This document shows positions 41,936-52,200 of a stretch of DNA of 64,000 nucleotides, piece by piece. A model generated the notes under the pieces. That model did no database searches. It was given only the letters and a program-made list of their open reading frames with translations, and was not told the origin of the DNA. Every line of letters starts with the position of its first letter. The stretch's first letter is position 1. Source of the DNA: Chitinophaga oryziterrae (GTDB lineage: Bacteria > Bacteroidota > Bacteroidia > Chitinophagales > Chitinophagaceae). The position numbers were made by a program, and so were the translations under genes. The stretch covers positions 285,512-349,511 of the forward strand of contig NZ_WRXO01000011.1 of NCBI RefSeq assembly GCF_009758125.1, read 5' to 3'.

Positions 41936-44900
41936 TTAAAGTTCTTCCTGCAGAATAGAAACCGGTCCTGCTAATCCGGACTTTAGCAATTTGGAATGTT
42001 TGTCATAAAATTTATAAGTCGAAAATGTATACCTGCCGCTGGTCCTTGGTAATGTATTAAGCAGCCAGTCGGGCCACTGATCCTCATTCTTAATACCATC
42101 GTCGGGCATCTTTTCATCTCCAATAAGCCTGTTGGGCCACAGGTTAATCACTTCTATTTCCAGTTGATTATTTGTTTTTTGTACCACATCCGTGATGTCC
42201 ACTTTCCATGGGGCTGTCCACAGAATACCGATGTCTTTTCCGTTAAGTTTTACCCTGGCCATATTATAGATCTCTCCAAGGTCAAGATAGATCTTTGAGG
42301 AATTACTCATTGCGGGGAGATCAAAAGTTTTACTATATATCGCTGTGCCGGAATAATACCTGATGCCATCCTCTGGTCTTAGTGTCCAGTCTTTCAGTTC
42401 GTCAAAGCGGACTTTTCCGGGGCCTCCCCATTTAGGATCGAAAGATACCTGCCAGGGACCAGTGAGTGTTTGAATAACAGTGTTAGCTGCAAAGTTTTTA
42501 TTGACAGATGCGGACAGCGAGTCTTTCGTAAATACGATAAAATAACTTTGATATGCGTCAAATTTCAACGGCAGAGACGTAAGCTGGCCTGCTACAGTAT
42601 ACTCCGGCAACTTCGTGATACGGCCGGTAACAGCATCCCATAACTGTGCGTAGCCTTTGTTAGTCCTGAATGATGCAGTCGTTTGTACCTGTTGGTCCGT
42701 ACGGTTAGATACAAAATAAATATCCTCTTCAGCGGTTGTACGATGCGTGTATCTGAGTTGACCGTTTGCACTGAAATCCTGTTCAATGCCCATATTACGA
42801 AGTATTTGAGCAGTAAGGTCGTATTCAGGATAAAGATCGTTGATCTGTTTACTTAACTCTCCTCCCCATATTATCTTTCCCTTACCAAAAGTGCGTATAG
42901 TCTGCTGTAGTGGCTCCTGCAAGCTATTCCAAAGTGCCTTTGCCATATTACTGATCTGCGTATCACAGGCTGGATAACCGGATAATCCCGGGGATTTCAA
43001 TGGTGGAGCACCTATTACAGTAGCTCCGTCATGTACCAGTGAAGTTATTTTTTGCAGCAAAGCAGGTGTCATCGTTTTAACAGCAGGTAGCACCAGTAAT
43101 TGATAACTGGCTCCGTGAGGGAATACTATTTTGCCATCTTTTACACTGGCCATATACAGCTGTCCCGGAGAGCAGCCATCAAAATTATATCCCTTTCTAT
43201 CCGGTATTACAACATCCCCGTCCATGGCTGATGAAGGCGGACGAAACACATGTGGCGAGCCTTCTGGCGCCAGATATAACACATCAGCCACTGTCCTGCC
43301 CTGTTGTAAAATATACTGGCATCTTGAAATGTAATCATGATAAGCACCAACCAGCGGCCACCAGGTTTGATTCCTGTCCCAATGTACACCATAGGGCCCC
43401 ATTGTAGCACCTGGCCTCAGTGAATCTGCCAGGAACTGGTTTTGAAAAGTGTGATAAACAAAACGGTTGATACCAGTAGCAAAGGCCCAGTCGCCCTGGT
43501 TTTTCATAGCACCCGGATATTGTTTCCATCCCTCATTATCCTGTGCGGTAAATGCTTCAGCAGGGATCAGGGATTTACCGTTCACATGTCCTATAGAAGT
43601 TGCTTCAATACAACTGAAGGAGGAATTAAAGCCCAGCCCCTTACTCCAGAATTCTGCCATAGGCAAATCCGCTACGGAACCAAGTTCCAGGTCGGCAGTA
43701 GGGTTCATATCATATGGCTCTATGGATAATTGCAATCCATTACGTTTACCATATGTTTTTACATGTTCAGCATGATTTTCGAGTACCAATTCCTGTGCGG
43801 TCTGACGCAGGTCCCACAAAAAACGCTCACTTATTTCTACACTCCCTGTCACGTTCCCTGCATAAACAGGGTAATAGGGCAGCGGGTCATATCCTCTCCT
43901 CTTTTTAAATTCTTCCCGGAAGCGGGGCGTCCAGTTCTGTGCGCCCATTTCCCAGCTATCGATATGTAATCTCTTTAAGCCACCTGCATCTGATGGATCA
44001 GGTTTACCTGTTTTACGAAGTAGCTTACCTACATAATTATCCAGGTGGGCATTGAGGGCAATAGTATCAAACTTATCAGCTTCAAAGCCTAAACCAGGTA
44101 CTGGCGCAGGACGGGTAATGGCGCCATTGTTACGTCTACCCAGGCGCATGATGGTCCAGTTACCTTTAGGGGCTACCCAATTCAATTTACCATTCCCTTG
44201 TAGTTTCCCGGTGAGGTCAATGATTTTACGCGGGTCAATTATTGCTTCCCCGGGCAACTCATCATAAACGGCTACAGTTGGTAAAAACTGTTTTACTCCT
44301 TTTACAGATGAGTAAGGAGCGCGGTAAAATAGTGCTTTTTCATCGATATCAGTTATTTTAGATGATGCAGCAGATGGTGTAGGATAAGCCAGTACGGCTA
44401 CATCTTCATAAAAATCATTCCATTGTTTTTTTAGCTCAGAAGTAAATGCGCCTTCGCCAAAGTAGGGTTGCTTGGGCGGAGGTACAGGCAATCTGATAGT
44501 CTTTTTTCTGCCACCATTGATAGTGATGGCACAGCTCACCAGCTGTTGCATAGACTGTGCCGGTGTTACCCATGGGCCACCGCTTCCGGTCCAGCCCGGG
44601 CCAATGCCCAGTGTAATCTCAATGCCTAAACGTTTTGCTTCTTTTACTGCGTGTGCAAACAAATCCTGCCATTCATCGCTTAGGAAATCAACCGGACCGC
44701 GGGGAATACCTACATTCACTTCCAGGAAAATAAGATTACCTATGCCTGCCTTTTTCATGGCTTCCAGATCAGCGGTTATAGACGCTGCGGACATATTGCC
44801 ATCCATGAAATACCAGTAAACACCTGGCTTTGCAGTGTCTGGTGGATGAAGGAAGCCTTCTTTTAGTATGTTAATCTGCGCATAGCCAGTGTTAATCAAA

Positions 44901-44941
44901 CAGGAAAAAAATATAAGACAACATATCAGGTTTCTATACAT
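41936..44941 (-). CDS. GH106-type alpha-L-rhamnosidase, secreted
   Basis: A 1001-residue protein with a signal peptide (1-21). The mature start, GVYWYFMDGNMSAASITADLEAMKKAGIG followed by NLIFLEVNVGIPRGPVDFLSDEW, is characteristic of the glycoside hydrolase 106 group. TLGIGPGWTGSGGPWVTP and the catalytic-region blocks RLHIDSWEMGAQNWTPRFREEFKKRRGYDP and AEAFTAQDNEGWKQYPGAMK follow. The C terminus is a galactose-binding-like sandwich ending SGLAGPVSI. It should remove alpha-L-rhamnose from pectin or similar glycans. It stands alone, outside the PUL, between ispE and the ribosomal protein genes, behind two terminators. Confidence 0.85.
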   Translation of the reverse strand: MYRNLICCLIFFSCLINTGYAQINILKEGFLHPPDTAKPGVYWYFMDGNMSAASITADLEAMKKAGIGNLIFLEVNVGIPRGPVDFLSDEWQDLFAHAVKEAKRLGIEITLGIGPGWTGSGGPWVTPAQSMQQLVSCAITINGGRKKTIRLPVPPPKQPYFGEGAFTSELKKQWNDFYEDVAVLAYPTPSAASSKITDIDEKALFYRAPYSSVKGVKQFLPTVAVYDELPGEAIIDPRKIIDLTGKLQGNGKLNWVAPKGNWTIMRLGRRNNGAITRPAPVPGLGFEADKFDTIALNAHLDNYVGKLLRKTGKPDPSDAGGLKRLHIDSWEMGAQNWTPRFREEFKKRRGYDPLPYYPVYAGNVTGSVEISERFLWDLRQTAQELVLENHAEHVKTYGKRNGLQLSIEPYDMNPTADLELGSVADLPMAEFWSKGLGFNSSFSCIEATSIGHVNGKSLIPAEAFTAQDNEGWKQYPGAMKNQGDWAFATGINRFVYHTFQNQFLADSLRPGATMGPYGVHWDRNQTWWPLVGAYHDYISRCQYILQQGRTVADVLYLAPEGSPHVFRPPSSAMDGDVVIPDRKGYNFDGCSPGQLYMASVKDGKIVFPHGASYQLLVLPAVKTMTPALLQKITSLVHDGATVIGAPPLKSPGLSGYPACDTQISNMAKALWNSLQEPLQQTIRTFGKGKIIWGGELSKQINDLYPEYDLTAQILRNMGIEQDFSANGQLRYTHRTTAEEDIYFVSNRTDQQVQTTASFRTNKGYAQLWDAVTGRITKLPEYTVAGQLTSLPLKFDAYQSYFIVFTKDSLSASVNKNFAANTVIQTLTGPWQVSFDPKWGGPGKVRFDELKDWTLRPEDGIRYYSGTAIYSKTFDLPAMSNSSKIYLDLGEIYNMARVKLNGKDIGILWTAPWKVDITDVVQKTNNQLEIEVINLWPNRLIGDEKMPDDGIKNEDQWPDWLLNTLPRTSGRYTFSTYKFYDKHSKLLKSGLAGPVSILQEEL

Positions 44942-45066
44942 TACTCAGTATATAAAGGAAGTTCAAAATTCAAATTGTGAGAATGAACAAATTAATCATT
45001 TACCGGCATTCTATAGTTTCCATGACTTTCTTTTATATTCAACATCTAAACAGGCTGATAATAAAA

Positions 45067-45093
45067 AAGTCTGCAAATTTGATTTGCAGACTT
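45067..45093 (-). terminator. Distal rpmI-rplT terminator
   Basis: A perfect 12-bp stem (AAGTCTGCAAAT with its complement, 3-nt loop) followed by six U residues on the minus-strand transcript. It is nearly the same sequence as the proximal terminator 67 nt away, so it acts as a backup that also shields the GH106 gene from read-through. Confidence 0.75.
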
Positions 45094-45133
45094 CAATCAA
45101 TATAATATTTTAAATCCTTTAGCAGCAGACAAC

Positions 45134-45167
45134 AAAAAAAGTCCGCAAATTGAATTTGCAGACTTTT
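45134..45167 (-). terminator. Proximal rpmI-rplT terminator
   Basis: A stem of about 14 bp with a 3-nt loop, then seven U residues on the minus strand, 28 nt after the rplT stop. One pair is G-U on the minus strand but C-A on the plus strand, which confirms the direction. Confidence 0.8.
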
Positions 45168-45194
45168 AAGCGATATATTTTTATCTTCCCGTAA

Positions 45195-45539
45195 TTACTT
45201 AACGGAAGCGATAAGAGTCTTGAAAGTTTCAGGCTCATTCATAGCCAGGTCTGCCAATACCTTCCTGTTCAGGTCGATATTCTTGTCAGACAGCTTGTGA
45301 ATAAACTGAGAATAGGTCAAACCTTCGGCTCTGGCAGCAGCGTTAATACGCGCGATCCACAGCTGGCGGTAATTTCTTTTCTTCAATTTACGGCCTACAT
45401 AGCTATAGGTAAGACCTTTTTCTAAAACGTTTTTGGCTACGGTATAAACATTTTTCCTTTTACCGTAGAACCCTTTGGCCTGCTTTAATATTTTCTTCCT
45501 GCGGGCTCTGGAAGCTACTGCATTGACTGAACGAGGCAT
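45195..45539 (-). CDS. rplT: 50S ribosomal protein L20
   Basis: A 114-residue L20, full length. It begins MPRSVNAVASRARRKKILKQAKGFYG and contains SYVGRKLKKRNYRQLWIARINAAAR. It is basic at the N terminus and ends in the globular domain DKNIDLNRKVLADLAM. L20 binds 23S rRNA early in 50S assembly. It follows rpmI by 49 bp. In many bacteria L20 represses its own operon through an mRNA leader; no such element was identified here. Confidence 0.97.
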   Translation of the reverse strand: MPRSVNAVASRARRKKILKQAKGFYGKRKNVYTVAKNVLEKGLTYSYVGRKLKKRNYRQLWIARINAAARAEGLTYSQFIHKLSDKNIDLNRKVLADLAMNEPETFKTLIASVK

Positions 45540-45588
45540 ATAGTGCTTTTTTACTCAGGTTAATAATTAATTGTCCAACACCACATCT

Positions 45589-45786
45589 CTATCTGAGAGC
45601 AAGCATTCTTTTTACCAGGTCCAGGTTAGCGGAACTAACCAGGCTGCTACCTCTCAGGTGGCGCTTTCTTTTGGTACTCTTCTTAGTCAGCAAGTGACTT
45701 TTGAAAGCATTATACCGCTTAATCTGTCCGCTCCCGGTAACCTTAAAGGTCTTCTTCGCCCGGGAATGAGTCTTTACTTTGGGCAT
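45589..45786 (-). CDS. rpmI: 50S ribosomal protein L35
   Basis: A 65-residue L35. It begins MPKVKTHSRAKKTFKVTGSGQIKRYNA and has the usual LTKKSTKRKRHLRG core, ending in a helical RMLALR tail. It is the first gene of the rpmI-rplT operon. No infC lies upstream, although infC-rpmI-rplT is the widespread arrangement. A strong promoter sits 21 nt before the start. Confidence 0.97.
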   Translation of the reverse strand: MPKVKTHSRAKKTFKVTGSGQIKRYNAFKSHLLTKKSTKRKRHLRGSSLVSSANLDLVKRMLALR

Positions 45787-45806
45787 CTTACATCAAATTT
45801 GGACTG

Positions 45807-45814
45807 CAAAGGTA
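45807..45814 (-). promoter_or_regulatory. rpmI-rplT promoter -7 element
   Basis: The minus strand reads TACCTTTG then CAGTCC, an exact TAnnTTTG match 21 nt upstream of the rpmI ATG. A TTG lies 15 nt further upstream, which is shorter than the usual spacing. The same CAGTCC follows the first tRNA-Arg promoter. Confidence 0.6.
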
Positions 45815-46225
45815 GATAAATATTTGAAACAATATACTTGCAATATAAATTATTTATTAACGCCTTTGCTATGTGGATAACTTTAAAATATTTTTTTTGA
45901 TCTTTTTTTGAACAGTTTAAGTTACTGACTATCAAATTATCCCTACCCCTCTACCTAATGTTATCCTTCCATTAATCACCTTAAGATATATACACATTTT
46001 TTATATTTCCTATATTAGTTATAATTTTAATTTTAAGATCATACTTTTTTTTAGCCATATCAATATAAATGACCGAGCCTATGAAACCGTTTTACACAAC
46101 TCAAAATGCCACCCTGACAAGGGTCTGGAAGGATTTTTCGCTGGTTAACCATTACAAATCAGGCGGTGAAAATGACATTTAATCCCCAGACACCTGATAC
46201 TTTATTAACACATATTGTTTGCAGC
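45815..46225. other. AT-rich divergent intergenic region
   Basis: About 410 bp between the rpmI promoter and the first giant adhesin gene, very AT-rich with long T runs. The adhesin frame is open from 46166 but its signal peptide starts at 46226. No TAnnTTTG element in the plus direction was found. Part of the 60 bp before the start (CCTGATAC then TTATTAA) resembles the leader of the second adhesin gene. Confidence 0.5.
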
Positions 46226-49200
46226 ATGAAAAAGATTCTCCAATTATTAATCCTTTGTATGTTCTGTGCACTTGGCATAGTGCAGGCTCAGACGACCCAT
46301 ATAAACATACCTGATACGGTTTGTATGTCGACGACCAACAGTACATCGGATCAGGCCAAATTTACGAGTATTAACTCTTACCTCGATGGAGGTGTTTCAA
46401 GTATATCTCTGGCTACATGGACAATTACCACCCCCAGTGGAACGGATGCAGATTATAATATATTGTACTCTGCTAACGCTTCTCCGGTAAAGGCGACCAA
46501 ATTAGTGAACACAAAATCTCTAACTATTGAGTTCCTGGTGCCTGGTAAGTATACATTTAAGGCTTCATTCACATATGTTCAGGGTGGTGTAACTAAATCG
46601 ATTTCTATCACAAGAACACTGGTTGCAGTAAATTGTACTATCTCCACCTGTAATGGTGGTTATGCTGTTATGGCCGGATTTAATGAAAATTTCGGTACAA
46701 TGCCAGCAGGAGTAGTGCGAATGAAATACCCTGTGGATAGTGTTGTCTGGTATGGATATCAATCTACCTACGGCCTCGCGGATAACTGGTACAACATCTC
46801 AAATACTACTCACCAGAGAGACGAATGGGTAACCATGCCAGATCACACCGGTAATACCAATGGTGCAATGCTGGTGGCGAATTCTGCCATTGATCCACTT
46901 AGATTTTATCAAAAAAAGGTAACCGGGTTATGTAGCGGTTCCGTTTATAACTTCAGTGCATGGTTGCTGGATCTGGATGGTATCGGCGTATTCGAAAATA
47001 ACTGTGTTACGAATTTTATATATGCAGGTGTAACATTCCGGGTACTGGACGCTAATGATACCACCCGGGTATTGGCCAACTTCAAAACATACGCAGTATC
47101 ACCGAACTTAACGTCTCCCCAATGGCAGCGTTATGGTGGACAATTTACTATTCCGGCCGGTGTGACAGATGTATTGGTGCGTATTATTAATGATCAACCC
47201 GGTGGTTGTGGTAATGATATTGCGATCGATGACATCAGTTTTACTTATTGTAGTCCTATTATTACAGCTGGTCTGATAGGTAGTAGTACTGGACTGAAAG
47301 AAGTATTGTGCGAAGGGACTCCGGATACATTAACCTCTTCTATATTACCTGTTGGTTATTTTAAAGTTCCTGTCTATCAATGGGAAATGAGTGATGACAA
47401 CGGGGTTTCCTGGTTTAATGTACCTTATGGTACGCCAAGGGATTCTTTACTGAAGATCCCTGCGGGAGCATTAAAAGGTACTAAAACGGTAGCGGCAGAC
47501 TACCTTTTCCGCGTTCGTGTATATGAAAAAGGCATTGCCGATTCATTAGGTTGCGCGAACCCTTCAAGTCCTATCAAGATTACGATCTTACCAATGCCTA
47601 TCCTGTACCTTACCAAGAGCCAGGTCTGTGCGGGTGCTGTTGTGGAGTTAGAGGCATCGGGCGGTTTCGACAGATTTGAATGGAGAGATCTTCCCGGATA
47701 TGTAGGGGCAACCCGACAAATTACACTGGTGCCACCAGACACCACAATCATGGTATACGGTTTCGTATTCTATGGAGATGGAGGTGGAAAAACCTGTAAA
47801 GACTCCAATACAGCTTATATTAAGGTAGATGATAAGCCCGTCGTCGATGTAGCTCCTTCTACAACAGCTATCTGTCTGGGAGATGTAGTGGATTATAAAA
47901 TCAATAAAGCACTGGCTGGTACGGAAATCAGGTGGTATCATGGTTCTCATGGTACTGCAATAGATACTACATTAATGCCTGAGTGGAATGGCGCCACTGA
48001 TATTGAGGTCCAACCCGGATCATTGGCGGATAGTATTTATTCTGTGATGGTGAGGTCCGGGACCTGTGAGGTCGAATCGGCCCCTCTAAGGGTTATCATT
48101 ACGCAAACACCGCCTAAGATCAAGTTCCCGCCGATTATAAATTGCTCCAGTGTTAATACAACGGGGGTATTCAACCTGCCGGATTCTACGCAGGCGGGTG
48201 TAATCGGTTCATGGTCTATTGTATCTTATTCAGGTATTGATCTTCAACCAGGTGAAACGATCGATGACTATGTCAAGATCTATAATCCTGCCAAGATGAA
48301 TACCAAAGTAAGTATGCCATATGGTAGTACGGTGGTAATCGGTTGGACGGCCCAGGCGATTGCTAATGGAAACTGTAAGATCACTTCTACAGATACCCTC
48401 TCCCTGGTGAACAATCCTACCTACAGCGATGCTGGTCCGGATCAGACACAGTGCGGTACCTCGAATGTCTTTACCATGGCAGCTTCTGCTCCGGATCTTA
48501 CATTGACTGGTCCTGCTGCGGAAAGCGGTAAATGGACACTGGTATCTGGTGTAGCTACAATTGCAGATGCTACCTCTCCTACTACAACGGTTACAGTGGC
48601 TGGGATACAGGATGTAGTATTAACCTGGGCCATTACCAATGCTGCCGGTTGCGCAGGTAACGTGGCGACTGTTACCTTACACAAAACAGCTCCTCCATCT
48701 GCTGTACTGAAAGCGCCTCTCACTATCTGTAGTTCTGCGGGTACCTTTAATGTGGATACATTATCAACAACAGGTGCACCAACTAAATATGTGCTGAAAG
48801 CGGGTACCCCTGCCCTGCCTGGTTTTGTAACAATGACCGATACGCTTGTATGGCCTATCACCGTTACTTACCCAACAGGTACATTACCTGCTCCTAATAC
48901 TTATAACTTCATCCTTACGGTGGCTACTGCCAACCCTGGATGTACGACAGATATTCCTTTCTCTTTAAACATTTCCTCTCCTCCAACTGCTCCTACAGGC
49001 GTGACCGTTGGTACGCCCAGTATTTGCGATACAGGTAGTACCATACTCACCGTTGTAGGTGGTGACCTTGGAAAGAAAGCAGATGGTGTTACACCGGATG
49101 CAAAATGGAAATGGTATAAAGGAGCATGTGGTGGTACGCCTATCGACAGCGGTGCTTCTATCGCTGTTCATGGTATCGCTGCTACTACTACTTATTATGT

Positions 49201-52200
49201 AAGAGCAGAAGGTACCTGCGGAAATACTGCCTGCGCAAGCGGAACAGTAACTGTATATACCAAACCTGCCGCTGCTGCCGCTGGTCCTGATCAGTCTCAT
49301 TGTAATGATTCCCTGTTTATCATGGCTGCTAATAAAGCTACCGCTGGTGCAGGTGTATGGACAATCGTTTCCGGAACAGCGACTATCACTACTTCTTCAA
49401 GTGAAGTCAGCACCATCTTTGTAAAGGCTGGTAATACTGCTACACTAAGATGGACGATCACAAATGGTGTTTGTACATCCAATGATGATATCGTACTGAC
49501 CAACTATAAAAATATCCAGGCTAATGCCGGTGCTGATCAGAACCATTGCGCTACACCTGCCTTCACCATGGCAGCTAACACGCCTGCTACCGGATCAGGC
49601 TTATGGACAGTGGTTTCAGGTGCTGCTACTATCACTACACCTGCCAGTGCTACTTCGGCTGTGACGGTTGCTACAGGTGCTACTGCTACCCTGAGATGGA
49701 CAATCACCAACGGAAGTTGTACAACGACAGATGATGTAGTGTTAACGAACTACGCTACACCAACAACATCGGTTGCCGGACCTGCTCAGACACATTGTTC
49801 TGATTCTCTGTTCACCATGGCTGCTAACACGCCGACTGTAGGAACAGGATTATGGACAATTGTTTCAGGTACTGCAACTATCACAACACCTGCCAGTCCT
49901 ACAAGTACTGTGTTCGTGTTAGCTGGTAACACCGCTACGCTGCAGTGGACCATTTCCAATGGTACATGTACGCCTTCTTCAACGACTCTTGTTCTTACCA
50001 ATAACAAAAATATCCAGGCTACTGCTGGTGCTGACCAGACCCATTGTGCTACACCTGCTTTCACCATGGCGGCTAACACACCTGCCACCGGATCAGGTTT
50101 ATGGACAGTGGTTTCAGGTGCTGCCACCATCACAACACCTGCAAGTGCTACTTCTGCAGTAACGGTTGCGACAGGTGCTACCGCTACTCTGAGATGGACC
50201 ATCACCAACGGTAATTGTACAACAACAGATGATGTAGTGTTAACGAACTACGCTACACCAACAACATCTGTTGCCGGTCCTGCTCAATCTCATTGTTCTG
50301 ATTCTCTGTTCACGATGGCGGCTAATACGCCAACAGTAGGAACAGGATTATGGACAATTGTTTCAGGTACTGCTACTATCACAACACCAACCAGTCCGAC
50401 AAGTACTGTGTTCGTGTTAGCTGGCAAAACAGCTACGCTGCAGTGGACCATTTCCAATGGTACATGTACACCTTCTTCAATGACTGTTGTACTGACCAAC
50501 TATATGAAGCCTGCTAATGCAGCAGCCGGACCAGATCTGTCTCATTGTAATGATTCCCTGTTTACAATGGTAGCCAACAAAGCTACTTTTGGAACAGGTA
50601 CATGGACAATTGTTTCAGGTACGGCAACTATCACTACTCCTTCGAGTGAAGTAAGCACCATTTTTGTAAAAGCTGGTAATACGGCTACATTAAGATGGAC
50701 GATCACAAATGGTGTTTGTACATCCAATGATGATATCGTACTGACCAACTATAAAAATATCCAGGCTAATGCCGGTGCTGATCAGAATCATTGCGCTACA
50801 CCTGCTTTCATCATGGCAGCTAATACCCCTGCGACGGGATCAGGCTTATGGACAGTAGTTTCAGGTGCTGCCACCATCACAACACCTGCAAGTGCTACTT
50901 CGGCAGTGACTGTTGCTACAGGAGCTACCGCTACCTTACGCTGGACAATCACCAACGGAAATTGTACAACAACAGATGATGTAGTTTTAACGAACTACGC
51001 TACTCCAACAACTTCTGTTGCCGGTCCTGCTCAAAACCATTGTTCTGATTCTCTGTTCACCATGGCTGCTAACACACCAACTGTAGGAACAGGATTATGG
51101 ACAATTGTTTCAGGTACAGCTACTATCACAACACCTGCAAGTCCAACAAGTACTGTATTCGTGTTAGCTGGTAACACCGCTACGCTGCAGTGGACTATTT
51201 CCAACGGTACATGTACAGCTTCTTCTTCAACTGTTGTATTAACTAACTACGTGAAGCCTGCTACCGCAACGGCTGGACCTGATCTGAGTCATTGTAATGA
51301 CTCCCTGTTTACAATGGTAGCCAACAACGCTTCTGTAGGAACAGGTGTATGGGCCATCGTTTCAGGAACAGCAACTATCACTACTCCGGCCAGTCCGACA
51401 AGTACTGTGTTCGTGTTAGCTGGTAATACTGCTACCTTACGCTGGACCATCACTAATGGTGTTTGTACAACCAGTGATGATATCGTAGTGACCAACTATA
51501 AAAATATCAAGGCTGTTGCTGGTCCCGACCAGAATAATTGTGCTACACCTGCCTTTACCCTGGCTGCTAACAGCGCAGGTACAGGAACAGGTGTGTGGAC
51601 CTTAATAAAAGGTGCGGGTACTATCACAACGCCAGCCAGTCCAACATCAGCAGTAACAGTTGCTACCGGCGACTCTGCTTACCTGGTGTGGACTATCACA
51701 AACGGACTTTGTAAAACAACTGATACCGTTGTTTTAAGGAACTATGCAACACCAACACCTTCTGTAGCAGGTCCTGCTCAGACACATTGTAATGACTCCC
51801 TGTTTATCATGGCGGCTAACAAGCCAACCATCGGTAAAGGTGTATGGACAATAGTTTCCGGAACAGCGACCATCAGAACGCCAACAAGTGATACCAGTTC
51901 AATCATAGTAAAAGCAGGCACTACAGCTACGCTGCAATGGACCATTTCTAATGGTACATGTCCTCCTTCTACTTCTACGGTTGTACTGACTAATAATGCC
52001 AAACCAACGACAGCAGTTGCTGGTCCTGACCAGGGACATTGTGTGGATCCAAACTTTACACTGGCAGCTAATACACCTACGCTGGGTACTGCAGTATGGA
52101 CACTGGTAAAAGGAACCGGTACAATTGCTACACCAACCAGTCCAACATCAGCCGTAACAGTTGCCACCGGTGACTCTGCTTACCTGGTATGGACCATCAC

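Noticed and set aside
46166..46225. Upstream ATG for adhesin copy 1
   Set aside because: Using it would place 20 hydrophilic residues before a clean signal peptide; copy 2 starts directly at the signal peptide.
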